DNA from: Bacillota bacterium
GTDB lineage: Bacteria; Bacillota; Limnochordia; Darwinibacteriales; Darwinibacteriaceae
DNA length: 9,934 nucleotides
Assembly (NCBI GenBank): GCA_012799535.1
Contig: JAAZLB010000311.1
Location: 1 to 9,934, forward strand
Direction: 5' to 3'
Numbering within the stretch: the stretch's first letter is position 1; each line of letters starts with the position of its first letter. The notes beneath the pieces are model-generated. The model did not search any database and was not told the DNA's origin. It saw only the letters and a list, made by a program, of their open reading frames with translations. The translations under genes were made by a program, and so were the position numbers. Shown here in pieces: positions 1 through 6,887 of the stretch.

Positions 1-1037
1 GTACGGTTTTCTTGCCAACCGGGGGCCCTTTCGCCATAAATAAAGGGAAAGAAGAGGGGGCCTGAGTCCACAGGTAGCTTACTTGCCTCACGAGCCAAGT
101 GCTCATGATCATCATTGTCTAAGTTAAATTGCCGCATAAACCACTCTAAGTTGCTAGTGGCGTGGGTAGCCACTCCCGCTAGACGCTGTCCATCCACAAG
201 ATAATAGCACCAAGTGGCGGGCTCCTCCCCTAGAAGAGGAGTCGGACTCGCTAGCCTTAGGGCTCCGCTGGTTCCAACGGAAAAGGTCATAATTCCATTA
301 GCTAAGCCACCGCTACTAATTTGATTTAAAGCCCCATCGGCACAACCTACCGTAACCGGGATTCCCTGTTTGAGTCCTACCATAGTTGCTATGTCTCTTT
401 GCAAAGGTGCCGTATAGTATCCTTCCTTAATCTCCGCCACCATGTTAGAGTTAAGACCGACAAATTCTAAAAGTTCTTCATCCCATTGAACCGTGTGAAT
501 ATTCATCAAGCCACTACCAGAAGCGGTACAGGCTGAAACCCCTATCTCCCCCGTAAGGTTTGTAAAGAGGTATTCAATTTGGGACGAAATGTAGCTTGTT
601 TGGGACAACGCTGGATGCTCAAGCAGGCGCATACCATACAATTTCCAAAGGGGGTACATCCCATGACCTAAGCAACCAGTCTTTCCATAAACCCAATCCA
701 CTAAACCCTGATCCTCTTTCACTTCAAATAGACTATCTGTAAAAGACAAATCTGCCCAGGTGCGTATGGGCTCTAAAGGTTGCCTCTCCTTATCGAGTAA
801 TAGAAGACTATGCCAAATGCCACCTAAACCAATCGCCTCAATAGACCCTTTGTCCACACTTGCTACATCCTTAAGACACTCTAAGGCAACCTGAAAAATA
901 CCCTGGGGTTCTTGCCAAGTCACTTGAGAAATTCCATTTGGAAGGGGTCTAGTACTTTCCGCTAGTAGCTCACCTGTGGAAGAAAATAAGATGGCTTTTG
1001 CGGAGGAAGTACTTACCTCAAGCCCGATTACATTCAT
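1..1037 (-). CDS. FGGY-family carbohydrate kinase, gluconokinase-like (3' end outside window)
   Basis: Likely ATP-dependent cytoplasmic kinase of a sugar acid or sugar. I translated it by hand: the frame is open from the ATG at 1037 to the window edge, giving 345 residues, whereas FGGY kinases usually have about 480-510, so the C-terminal third is missing. The gluconokinase subgroup is indicated by WHS (75-77), TWAD (93-96), TGCLGHGMYPLWKL (120-133), a TASGSGLMNIHTVQWDEE block (171-188), CADG with probable catalytic Asp234 (232-235), and GERAPGW (335-341). The first phosphate-binding loop reads GLEVSTSSAKA (5-15), with Glu where most family members have Asp. The usual INNGG-like stretch is replaced by THATSN (291-296). 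A GGGTGAGGGTGG purine-rich site lies about 9 nt before the ATG. It follows the SDR gene by 34 nt, so it is probably the third gene of the uronate operon. The substrate is uncertain: gluconate, mannonate, 2-keto-3-deoxygluconate or a pentulose are all possible. Confidence 0.85.
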   Translation of the reverse strand, partial: MNVIGLEVSTSSAKAILFSSTGELLAESTRPLPNGISQVTWQEPQGIFQVALECLKDVASVDKGSIEAIGLGGIWHSLLLLDKERQPLEPIRTWADLSFTDSLFEVKEDQGLVDWVYGKTGCLGHGMYPLWKLYGMRLLEHPALSQTSYISSQIEYLFTNLTGEIGVSACTASGSGLMNIHTVQWDEELLEFVGLNSNMVAEIKEGYYTAPLQRDIATMVGLKQGIPVTVGCADGALNQISSGGLANGIMTFSVGTSGALRLASPTPLLGEEPATWCYYLVDGQRLAGVATHATSNLEWFMRQFNLDNDDHEHLAREASKLPVDSGPLFFPFIYGERAPGWQENR

Positions 1038-1071
1038 GAAAATCTGCCACCCTCACCCTTATTAGTCCTCT

Positions 1072-1887
1072 TTACACACCGGAGAAGGCCGAAAACCCGC
1101 CATCCACTGGAACTACAATTCCGGTCACAAATTTACTAGCATCGGAAACTAACCAGAGCACAGCACCCACTAAATCGGACGGTTCACCAAACCGCCCCAT
1201 AGGCGTATGTTCTATAATGGTGTGTCCTCGCAAGGTCAATTCACCACTTTGTTCGTCAGTTAAAAGAAAACGATTTTGCTCTGTTAAAAAGAAGCCTGGA
1301 GCAATTGCGTTGACCCGAATGTTTGGTGAATAGTGTTTGTTAAAGTGAACTGCTAACCACTGAGTAAGATTATTAACGGCCGCCTTAGCTGCAGAATAGC
1401 CAATTACATTGGTCAAAGGCTGCAAAGAGGACATTGAAGAAACGTTGAGAATAACTCCTTCCTGCCTTTGTGCGAAGAGCTCTCCAAAGACCTGAATGGG
1501 AAGTAAAGTACCCATAAAGTTCAAGTCCATAACCCATTCCAAATCCTCTTGAGGCAAATCGAAAAAGGAAAGGGTATCACTTGTGGTGGCATTCTTACGA
1601 TTCCCGCCAGCACCATTAATGAGAATATCAATAGTCCCATATTGCGCAATGATTTGCTCCCTTGCGGAAATTAGACTATCCTTCTCTAAGACATCACAGA
1701 GGATCCCCATGGCTCTACCGCCCTTGTGGGTTATTTCCCCAACGATCTGATCCCGCTTTGCAGGATCCCGACCGAGGATTACTACTCTAGCCCCTGCTTC
1801 CGCAAGACCCCTGGCTAGCTCACTACCTAAAACACCAGTACCACCTGTGATCACTACTACCTTATCCTGTAAGTTAAAAATCTGCAT
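1072..1887 (-). CDS. uxuB: SDR-family oxidoreductase, probable D-fructuronate reductase / D-mannonate oxidoreductase (UxuB-like)
   Basis: Cytoplasmic short-chain dehydrogenase of 271 aa, a normal classical-SDR length. Visible motifs are the cofactor loop TGGTGVLG (14-21), NGAGG (91-95), structural Asn123, and the catalytic triad Ser151, Tyr164 and Lys168 (YSAAK). The pattern of GGNRKNATT (94-102), DLNFMGT (121-127), APGFFLTEQNR (196-206), HTPMGRFGEP (227-236) and the C-terminal VDGGFSAFSGV resembles the Bacillus-type SDR UxuB (YjmF), which interconverts fructuronate and mannonate. That is a different family from the polyol-dehydrogenase UxuB of E. coli. Strand beta-2 ends in LGRD (38-41) with no acidic residue in the usual NAD-selecting place, so NADP(H) use is plausible, but this is inference. 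It starts 25 nt after the uronate isomerase stop and has an AAGGGGTG ribosome site 5 nt before the ATG. Position directly after an isomerase that would make its substrate supports the role. A gluconate 5-dehydrogenase-type activity is the main alternative. Confidence 0.85.
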   Translation of the reverse strand: MQIFNLQDKVVVITGGTGVLGSELARGLAEAGARVVILGRDPAKRDQIVGEITHKGGRAMGILCDVLEKDSLISAREQIIAQYGTIDILINGAGGNRKNATTSDTLSFFDLPQEDLEWVMDLNFMGTLLPIQVFGELFAQRQEGVILNVSSMSSLQPLTNVIGYSAAKAAVNNLTQWLAVHFNKHYSPNIRVNAIAPGFFLTEQNRFLLTDEQSGELTLRGHTIIEHTPMGRFGEPSDLVGAVLWLVSDASKFVTGIVVPVDGGFSAFSGV

Positions 1888-1912
1888 GCTTACACCCCTT
1901 ATACAACTTCAG

Positions 1913-3157
1913 TTAGCTCCGTAAAAAGTTCTCGAAATTTGTGCTGAATAATGCCTGAACATCCTGGGAAACACTCTCTCGAGTCAAACCCCAACCAGTC
2001 GCCAATAAATCGGTATATTTAGCCTCCAACACTTGACCAATGATGGACTTGGAATGTTCCCACTTATAGATGAGATGTTCCAATACCCGAGCATCAGAAT
2101 GTTGGGGGATGAATGACAAGCCCAAGGTCTCCATGCGAATACTGGTTATCTCCCTAACAATAGTTGGGTTATTCAAGAACCACCAACAACCAAACACCAT
2201 CAGATTGCCATATTTCCGTGCAGTGATTGCTAGCTCGTGCTGGTTTTCTCGGGAGAGCATAGTCACTAGGAATTTGTTTTCAGGGTAATTGGTACACAAA
2301 TACTCTATAACCCGTACATCCGCCTTGCCCAGAGAATCGCCTGCGAACCCAAGCCTCTTATTAACCAACCTATTAACACCAATCATGGGGGCAAAGGGAA
2401 TATCCAGCTCACGACAAACGGGAAGTACACATTCCTCGGTAATCCTAGTTCTTGTAGAGTCTTGGGAGAGGTTAAAGTCTGGCGGTAAAGAAACAGCTAA
2501 ATATAGGGCATCCATTCTTAACACCCAATCTCGGATAAACCGCCTGATCTCCTGTAAAGAGTTGCCTCCGAGATGTGCATCAACCTCATAACCTTCCCCC
2601 TGCAACACCTTGTAGGAATTCTCATAATCCATTAAAAGAGGGTCAATTCTTAGGGCCGCCTTAAATCGGGGGTCTTGGTTACCAGCACCAGACTTCCAAA
2701 TTTCCCGCTCTTGGGGATCAAAAGGATCGTTAGTCATAACAACTTCTTTAATGCCTGCCAAATCAAAAACAGTATCAATCTGCTGTTCTATAGTGCGAGA
2801 ACGGTAGTACTCCCGATATTCATCCAAATCTCGAGATTTCACATCTAATCCCAGCCTATTTAGGATAGTTAGGGCACCGCGCTGTGCTTCACTAACTGGA
2901 GATCTGTCTAAGAACAAAGTTTGCCATACTAAGTCCGCCTGTTCCGTTTTAGGAAGGGAGAAAAACTCACCATAATCTAACCTGCTATAACGGAAAAACT
3001 CCGCAATCAGGTAATGATAAGTTAAGACCTCATCGATCCCCCACAGTAACATTGAGCCGAAATTCGCGGAAAAAAGATGTGTATGCACATCTGTAATTTC
3101 TACTTGATTCAACTCGTCGTTGATTATCTGCCCTAATTGCTCAGGATTAGTAATCAT
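1913..3157 (-). CDS. uxaC: Divergent uronate (glucuronate) isomerase, amidohydrolase superfamily
   Basis: Probable aldose-ketose isomerase turning D-glucuronate into D-fructuronate (and/or galacturonate into tagaturonate) in the cytoplasm. The 414 residues begin with the superfamily HxH metal motif DVHTHLF (23-29; His25, His27). CWWF lies at 324-327, and QHSDARVLEHLIYKWEHSK at 352-370 places Asp355 where uronate isomerases have their catalytic/metal-binding Asp at the end of strand 8. Canonical E. coli-type UxaC is about 470 aa with a TDSR...RHEYFRR segment there, so this is the shorter divergent branch. From memory, Bacillus halodurans Bh0493 is a characterised divergent uronate isomerase of similar size with an equivalent His-His-Asp set. 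The ATG at 3157 has AAGGGTGA 7 nt upstream; the overlapping ATG at 3161 is out of frame and stops after four codons. It is first in an operon with the SDR and kinase. Another amidohydrolase reaction cannot be excluded, but the neighbouring UxuB-like gene favours isomerase. Confidence 0.8.
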   Translation of the reverse strand: MITNPEQLGQIINDELNQVEITDVHTHLFSANFGSMLLWGIDEVLTYHYLIAEFFRYSRLDYGEFFSLPKTEQADLVWQTLFLDRSPVSEAQRGALTILNRLGLDVKSRDLDEYREYYRSRTIEQQIDTVFDLAGIKEVVMTNDPFDPQEREIWKSGAGNQDPRFKAALRIDPLLMDYENSYKVLQGEGYEVDAHLGGNSLQEIRRFIRDWVLRMDALYLAVSLPPDFNLSQDSTRTRITEECVLPVCRELDIPFAPMIGVNRLVNKRLGFAGDSLGKADVRVIEYLCTNYPENKFLVTMLSRENQHELAITARKYGNLMVFGCWWFLNNPTIVREITSIRMETLGLSFIPQHSDARVLEHLIYKWEHSKSIIGQVLEAKYTDLLATGWGLTRESVSQDVQALFSTNFENFLRS

Positions 3158-3274
3158 TCATTCGTCACCCTTCCAGATACTTTGAGTCCCAAGCATTAAT
3201 TGCCCGATGCAACTATTCTCCGACCATCGCAGTAATCCTTCTTTAAAATACCAGTATTTGTTCTAAAATATTAA
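3158..3274 (-). promoter_or_regulatory. Leader / promoter region of the uxaC-uxuB-kinase operon
   Basis: This untranslated stretch lies between the terminator of the ROK gene and the uronate isomerase start, and must hold the promoter if the operon has its own. It contains a 14-bp palindrome (separate entry) and an AAGGGTGA ribosome site near 3165-3172. I looked for -35/-10 pairs with 16-18 nt spacing and found only weak ones, for example TTTAGA with TAAAGA across the palindrome, so I do not assign a promoter. Confidence 0.5.
3246..3259. promoter_or_regulatory. Palindromic candidate operator (AAATAC-N2-GTATTT)
   Basis: A perfect 6-bp inverted repeat with a 2-bp spacer, AAATACCAGTATTT on the plus strand, sits about 90 bp upstream of the uronate isomerase start and just downstream of the ROK gene's terminator. 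ROK repressors bind AT-rich palindromes near the sugar operons they control, and a ROK gene is adjacent, so it is a reasonable operator candidate. No second identical copy was seen in the window; the inverted repeat before nfnA shares only the ATACTG core. Confidence 0.45.
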
Positions 3275-3318
3275 CAAAAAAAGAAATCCCATCGAGATAG
3301 TAGTACCCGAAGGGATTT
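3275..3318 (-). terminator. Rho-independent terminator after the ROK regulator gene
   Basis: Read on the minus strand, AAATCCC (3318-3312) pairs with GGGATTT (3290-3284). Inside it, past one T/T mismatch, TCGGG pairs with CTCGA (one G-T pair), leaving a loop of about 9 nt. The hairpin is followed by CTTTTTTTG. It lies 31 nt after the stop of the ROK gene and should separate the nfnA-nfnB-ROK transcript from the uronate operon. Confidence 0.85.
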
Positions 3319-3349
3319 GCTAATCACATTATTAATTGCGATGTGCAAT

Positions 3350-4555
3350 TTAATTCAGAGGTTGAAAAATCTCTCTAAGAATCAAGGTCACAGCACCAAT
3401 ACTAACCGCATCTGCACCCAAACCCACCCGTTCCACAGTCAAATTCCGATCCGACGCGCCAAATGCTTTAAGTTTGGCAATTTCCTGTGCTCTAGGCAAG
3501 ATATAATCTAAGGCGGGATAAATATCCCCACCTACCAAAATTTTAGTTGGATTAAGAATGTTCACAGTATTAGCAATCGCTAAACCTAAGTGACTTCCCA
3601 CTTCTTCCCACAGTTCCAAAGCCAACCGGTCTCCAGACTTTGCCCCCTCACAAAGTTCTTGGAAGCTAAGTAAATCTGGCTCCCCATGAACTAGATCCAA
3701 AAGAGCACTGGAGGAACCCCGTTTTAGCTGAAGCCGAGCTTTTCTTACCACAGATTCGATGGAGGTAACTGCTTCTAGACAGCCAAAGTTTCCACACCTA
3801 CATAAAGGCCCATCAAACATTACGGTGAGATGGCCTATTTCCCCTGCGAGATAGTCTGGACCTCTAAAAATCTTACCGTCAAGAACGATACCTGAACCTA
3901 CCGCTTGACCCATCTTGATCACCAAGAGATTGTCTACACCTTTTCCGTTACCAAACCAGTATTCACCTAAAGCCATGGCGTTAGCGTTATTGTCAATTCG
4001 TACAGGTAGTTTATAACGATTATTTACAAAATGAGCCATAGGTACATCATGCCAGCCGTAGGCTGGGGCAAAAACACTAGTGCCAGAACTGGTGTCTATG
4101 ATGCCATGCATAGCAATTCCAATTCCGATCACACTAACCTGGTGTCGCTTAGCCCACGCTAACAAATAATCCACAACCTCTATCAGTTGCCCCCGTACAC
4201 CGTCCACCGAAGTATCTTCTAAAGCCACCTCTATTTTAGCCACGATTTCCGCATCTAAATTAGCCAGTACTCCGGATATGAAGGTGGACTCAATAGCCAC
4301 ACCAATAACATGGATAGCTTCTGGCACAAGACTTAGGAGAATGGGCTTGCGCCCTAAGTCGTTTTCACCTACACCTTCTTCTCGAACCAAACCTTCTTCT
4401 ATTAGGGAAGCTACTATTCTAGTAATAGTAGAGGGATGGAGCCCTGTTTCTCTAGCAATATCCGCCCGAGAAGTAGGACTGTTAACCCGAATACTCTCCA
4501 GAATTAGCCTGCGATTGATTTCTTTAACCGTGGAAAATCCATTTGATACTTGCAA
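3350..4555 (-). CDS. ROK-family transcriptional regulator (XylR/NagC type)
   Basis: DNA-binding sugar-responsive repressor of 401 aa from the TTG at 4555. The N-terminal winged helix-turn-helix covers about residues 10-70: KEINRRLILESIR, then SRADIARETGLHPSTITRIV, then GRKPILL. The ROK sugar-kinase-like domain follows, with GIGIAMHGIID (144-154), DNNANAMALGE (188-198), the sugar-binding ExGH motif EIGH (239-242) and the zinc motif CRCGNFGC (Cys252, Cys254, Cys259). Where ROK kinases have the catalytic Asp of NDAN this protein has Asn (NNAN), fitting a non-catalytic regulator. The start is chosen because GAGGTGA (4567-4561) lies 5 nt before the TTG and homologues begin shortly before the KEINR helix. 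An in-frame ATG at 4630 would add 25 residues overlapping the nfnB 3' end. With the TTG start the gap to nfnB is 38 nt and holds no terminator, so co-transcription with nfnAB is likely. The effector is probably a uronate, its glycoside or a pathway intermediate, inferred only from the neighbours. Confidence 0.9.
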   Translation of the reverse strand: MQVSNGFSTVKEINRRLILESIRVNSPTSRADIARETGLHPSTITRIVASLIEEGLVREEGVGENDLGRKPILLSLVPEAIHVIGVAIESTFISGVLANLDAEIVAKIEVALEDTSVDGVRGQLIEVVDYLLAWAKRHQVSVIGIGIAMHGIIDTSSGTSVFAPAYGWHDVPMAHFVNNRYKLPVRIDNNANAMALGEYWFGNGKGVDNLLVIKMGQAVGSGIVLDGKIFRGPDYLAGEIGHLTVMFDGPLCRCGNFGCLEAVTSIESVVRKARLQLKRGSSSALLDLVHGEPDLLSFQELCEGAKSGDRLALELWEEVGSHLGLAIANTVNILNPTKILVGGDIYPALDYILPRAQEIAKLKAFGASDRNLTVERVGLGADAVSIGAVTLILREIFQPLN

Positions 4556-4593
4556 AGTAATCACCTCGGGGTTCGTTACTCCCCAATTCTCGA

Positions 4594-6036
4594 TTAAATC
4601 CCCGAGTCCTGCCCTCGAGACTTGAACCATAAATCTATACCCTCCGCGGCCCGTTTTCCGGCACCCATGGCACTGATTACGGTTGCGGCTCCAGAAACTG
4701 CATCTCCCCCAGCCCAGATACCTTGAATGCTAGTGGCACCATATTCATCAAAAACCACAATATTGCCTTTTTCATTAAGAGCCAAACCAGGTAGTCGCCT
4801 AGTTAAGAGAGGATTAGGCCCTTGTCCCACTGCAATTATTACCGTGTCCAGTTCCAATATAAATTCTGATCCAGGAACCACCACTGGACGTCGTCGATTG
4901 CTAGCATCTGGTTCACCTAATTTCATAGTGGCACATTCCATGGCTTGCACATGACCTTTCTCATCACCGTGAATCTTAATAGGGTTTGCTAAGAGACGAA
5001 ACTGTACTCCCTCTTCTTCCGCATGTTCAATTTCCTCTAAGCGGGCGGGCATCTCCTCTCGAGTACGTCGATAGACAATAGAAACCTCCTCTGCCCCAAG
5101 ACGCACAGCAACTCTAGCAGCATCCATAGCCACATTACCGGCCCCTACTACAGCTACCCTACGTCCCACTTTTAGAGGTGTATCATAATGGGGAAACCGA
5201 TAGGCTTTCATAAGATTAGCTCTGGAAAGAAACTCATTAGCACTATAAACCCCATTCAGACCTTCACCGGGGATATTGAGAAAATATGGTAGACCCGCTC
5301 CTGTACCTAAAAAAGCCCCTTGATATTCTTCCGATTCCAATAGTTCTAGTAGATCTAAGGATAAGCCAACCACTACATTGGTGAAAATATTGACCCCGAG
5401 GGATTTTACGTAATCCACTTCATAATCGATAATTGCTTCAGGAAGTCTAAATTCGGGAATTCCGTAACGTAGGACCCCCCCAGTGTCGTGTAAGGACTCG
5501 AAAATATCCACTTGATAGCCCCGTTTAGCCAATTCCGCGGCACAACTAAGACCTGCAGGACCAGAGCCCACTACCGCAATTCGTGGTGCACCTTCTTTAA
5601 GAAGGGACTGGGGCACCATCTTCAATTCACAATGCTGTCTACGGGCCAATTCTCCTTCCCTAGCATAATCCGCCACGAAGCGTTCTAACATTCCTATGGC
5701 GACCGGTTCACCCCTTCTACCTAACACACAACGTTGTTCACATTGGATCTCTTGGGGGCATACCCTACCGCAAATGGCCGGCAGGCTATTTCGTTCTTGA
5801 ATCTTTCCTTGGGCCTGCTCAAATTCACCTTGAACAACTAAGGCTAAGAATTCGGGGATCAATACTTCTACCGGACAGCCGCTCACACATGGCCGTGCCT
5901 TACATTTCAAGCAACGACTTGCTTCTGCCCTGGCTTGGTCAGGTGTTAACCCTAGGGTGACTTCCTCGAAATTGCGTCGTCGTTCTTCAGCTGGTTGTTT
6001 AGGCATCTCTACCCTTGCTGCTAACTTGAGTGACAT
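4594..6036 (-). CDS. nfnB: NfnB / GltA-type FAD, [4Fe-4S] oxidoreductase (NADPH-binding subunit of electron-bifurcating transhydrogenase)
   Basis: Large subunit of NADH-dependent reduced ferredoxin:NADP+ oxidoreductase, often annotated as glutamate synthase small subunit or GltA. The 480 residues show two cysteine clusters for [4Fe-4S] centres (Cys42, 45, 50, 54 and Cys89, 93, 99, 103), an FAD loop VVGSGPAGL (155-163), an NADP-type loop VVGAGNVAMDAA (296-307) followed by VYRRTREEMPAR (321-332), and the C-terminal FAD-contact segment GIWAGGDAVSGAATVISAMGAGKRAA (439-464). Length and motif order match full NfnB. The ATG at 6036 is preferred because GGGGGTGAG ends 8 nt upstream; a TTG two codons earlier (6042) is too close to that site. 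The gene overlaps the nfnA stop by 16 nt, indicating translational coupling. No glutamate synthase large subunit is present, while an NfnA partner is, so the Nfn role is favoured over glutamate synthesis. Confidence 0.92.
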   Translation of the reverse strand: MSLKLAARVEMPKQPAEERRRNFEEVTLGLTPDQARAEASRCLKCKARPCVSGCPVEVLIPEFLALVVQGEFEQAQGKIQERNSLPAICGRVCPQEIQCEQRCVLGRRGEPVAIGMLERFVADYAREGELARRQHCELKMVPQSLLKEGAPRIAVVGSGPAGLSCAAELAKRGYQVDIFESLHDTGGVLRYGIPEFRLPEAIIDYEVDYVKSLGVNIFTNVVVGLSLDLLELLESEEYQGAFLGTGAGLPYFLNIPGEGLNGVYSANEFLSRANLMKAYRFPHYDTPLKVGRRVAVVGAGNVAMDAARVAVRLGAEEVSIVYRRTREEMPARLEEIEHAEEEGVQFRLLANPIKIHGDEKGHVQAMECATMKLGEPDASNRRRPVVVPGSEFILELDTVIIAVGQGPNPLLTRRLPGLALNEKGNIVVFDEYGATSIQGIWAGGDAVSGAATVISAMGAGKRAAEGIDLWFKSRGQDSGI

Positions 6037-6848
6037 TGACAATTCTCACCCCCGCGCTCTTCTTCCCGATAAAAGGCTTGCCTTAAAATTAACTCCTCAA
6101 AATCCACCTTGTGACCATCAAAATCAGGACCTTCCACACAAGTGAATTTAGTCTCCCCGCCAACTGTTACCCTACAGGCACCACACATTCCGGTACCGTC
6201 CACCATAATCGCATTAAGGCTAACGATAGTGGGTACACCATAATATTCTGTAACCTTACAAGTGGCTTGCATCATGCGAGCAGGTCCAATGGCGATAGCC
6301 TGATCAAATTTTCTGCCCTCCTCTAGAAGTTGGGTGAGGGCATCCGTAACCAAACCCTGAGCACCAAAACTGCCATCATCAGTCACATAAATAACTTCAT
6401 CACTTACCGCTTCTACCTCATCCCGTAAAATGAACAAATCCTTGTTTCTAGCACCCATAATGGTGACAATTTCGGTTCCTTTAGCTCGAAAAGCCTTTAG
6501 CAAAGGCAAAGTAGGTGCTACCCCTATTCCGCCACAGACCCCCACAAGGCTTTTCACTGGCTCAATGTGAGTAGGGGTTCCTAAAGGTCCTACCACATCT
6601 AATAAAGTGTCGCCAGCTTGCAATGCACCGATGGCTTTGGTACTTTTACCGGCCTCTTGCACTACAAGCATAATTGTGCCCGCTTTAGGATTATTTCCAG
6701 CTATGGTAAAAGGGATCCGTTCTCCCCCTGAGTGTACTCTGACCATAACAAAATTCCCCGCCTTTGCCTTCGAAGCCACTAAGGGTGCGAGGACTTCAAG
6801 CCTATGAATCCCGGGAGCCAATAATTCTTTTTCCATAATTGCAAACAC
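6021..6848 (-). CDS. nfnA: NfnA-type FAD/NAD-binding, [2Fe-2S] oxidoreductase subunit
   Basis: Small subunit of the NfnAB complex, of the PyrK / sulfide dehydrogenase beta-like family; it binds NAD(H), FAD and one [2Fe-2S] cluster. In 275 residues one sees the flavin motif RIPFTIAG (44-51), the NAD-binding loop CGGIGVAP (105-112), a GAR motif (132-134), and C-terminal cluster ligands Cys222, Cys225 and Cys237. Asp217 (VDGTGMCGAC) could be the fourth ligand; NfnA proteins are known for an Asp/three-Cys cluster. The GTG at 6848 is chosen because AAGGGGTGA (6862-6854) lies 5 nt upstream; the in-frame GTG at 6857 sits inside that Shine-Dalgarno and is unlikely. The product with NfnB would couple NADH plus reduced ferredoxin oxidation to reduction of two NADP+, reversibly. 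Alternatives are a dihydroorotate dehydrogenase electron-transfer subunit (PyrK), disfavoured by lack of pyrimidine genes, or the sulfide dehydrogenase name used in archaea for the same complex. Confidence 0.9.
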   Translation of the reverse strand: MFAIMEKELLAPGIHRLEVLAPLVASKAKAGNFVMVRVHSGGERIPFTIAGNNPKAGTIMLVVQEAGKSTKAIGALQAGDTLLDVVGPLGTPTHIEPVKSLVGVCGGIGVAPTLPLLKAFRAKGTEIVTIMGARNKDLFILRDEVEAVSDEVIYVTDDGSFGAQGLVTDALTQLLEEGRKFDQAIAIGPARMMQATCKVTEYYGVPTIVSLNAIMVDGTGMCGACRVTVGGETKFTCVEGPDFDGHKVDFEELILRQAFYREEERGGENCQCHSS

Positions 6849-6868
6849 ATCGATCACCCCTTGACATT

Positions 6869-6887
6869 AACTATACTGCATATAGTT
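6869..6887. promoter_or_regulatory. Inverted repeat AACTATA-N5-TATAGTT over the nfnA -10 box
   Basis: Perfect 7-bp arms with a 5-bp spacer. One arm contains the proposed -10 hexamer of the nfnA promoter, the usual place for a repressor site. The ROK protein encoded at the end of the same transcript would be a natural autoregulator, but no binding partner can be read from the sequence. Confidence 0.5.

Noticed and set aside
1..60. Possible frameshift at the end of the FGGY kinase
   Set aside because: My first reading dropped a codon near 78-76. A careful codon count shows 345 uninterrupted codons from the ATG at 1037, ending in the expected GERAPGWQENR.
2070..2591. Two adjacent plus-strand open frames of 72 and 100 codons opposite the uronate isomerase gene
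   Set aside because: They lie fully antisense to a well-supported gene and have no recognisable motif; treated as shadows.
3158..3274. Riboswitch or cre site in the leader of the uronate isomerase gene
   Set aside because: No recognisable aptamer core or acceptable catabolite-responsive element was found; only short inverted repeats are present, including TTGC-N5-GCAA.
4278..4625. Plus-strand open frame of 115 codons opposite the ROK gene
   Set aside because: Antisense shadow of the helix-turn-helix region; composition and repeats of Ser/Arg/Pro reflect the complementary strand.
4594..6036. Glutamate synthase small subunit (GltD) as the role of the nfnB gene
   Set aside because: No large glutamate synthase subunit is nearby and the gene is coupled to an NfnA-type partner.
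6861..6886. Plus-strand promoter TTGACA ... TATAGT
   Set aside because: The spacing is 14 nt, too short for a sigma-A promoter, and no plus-strand gene follows.
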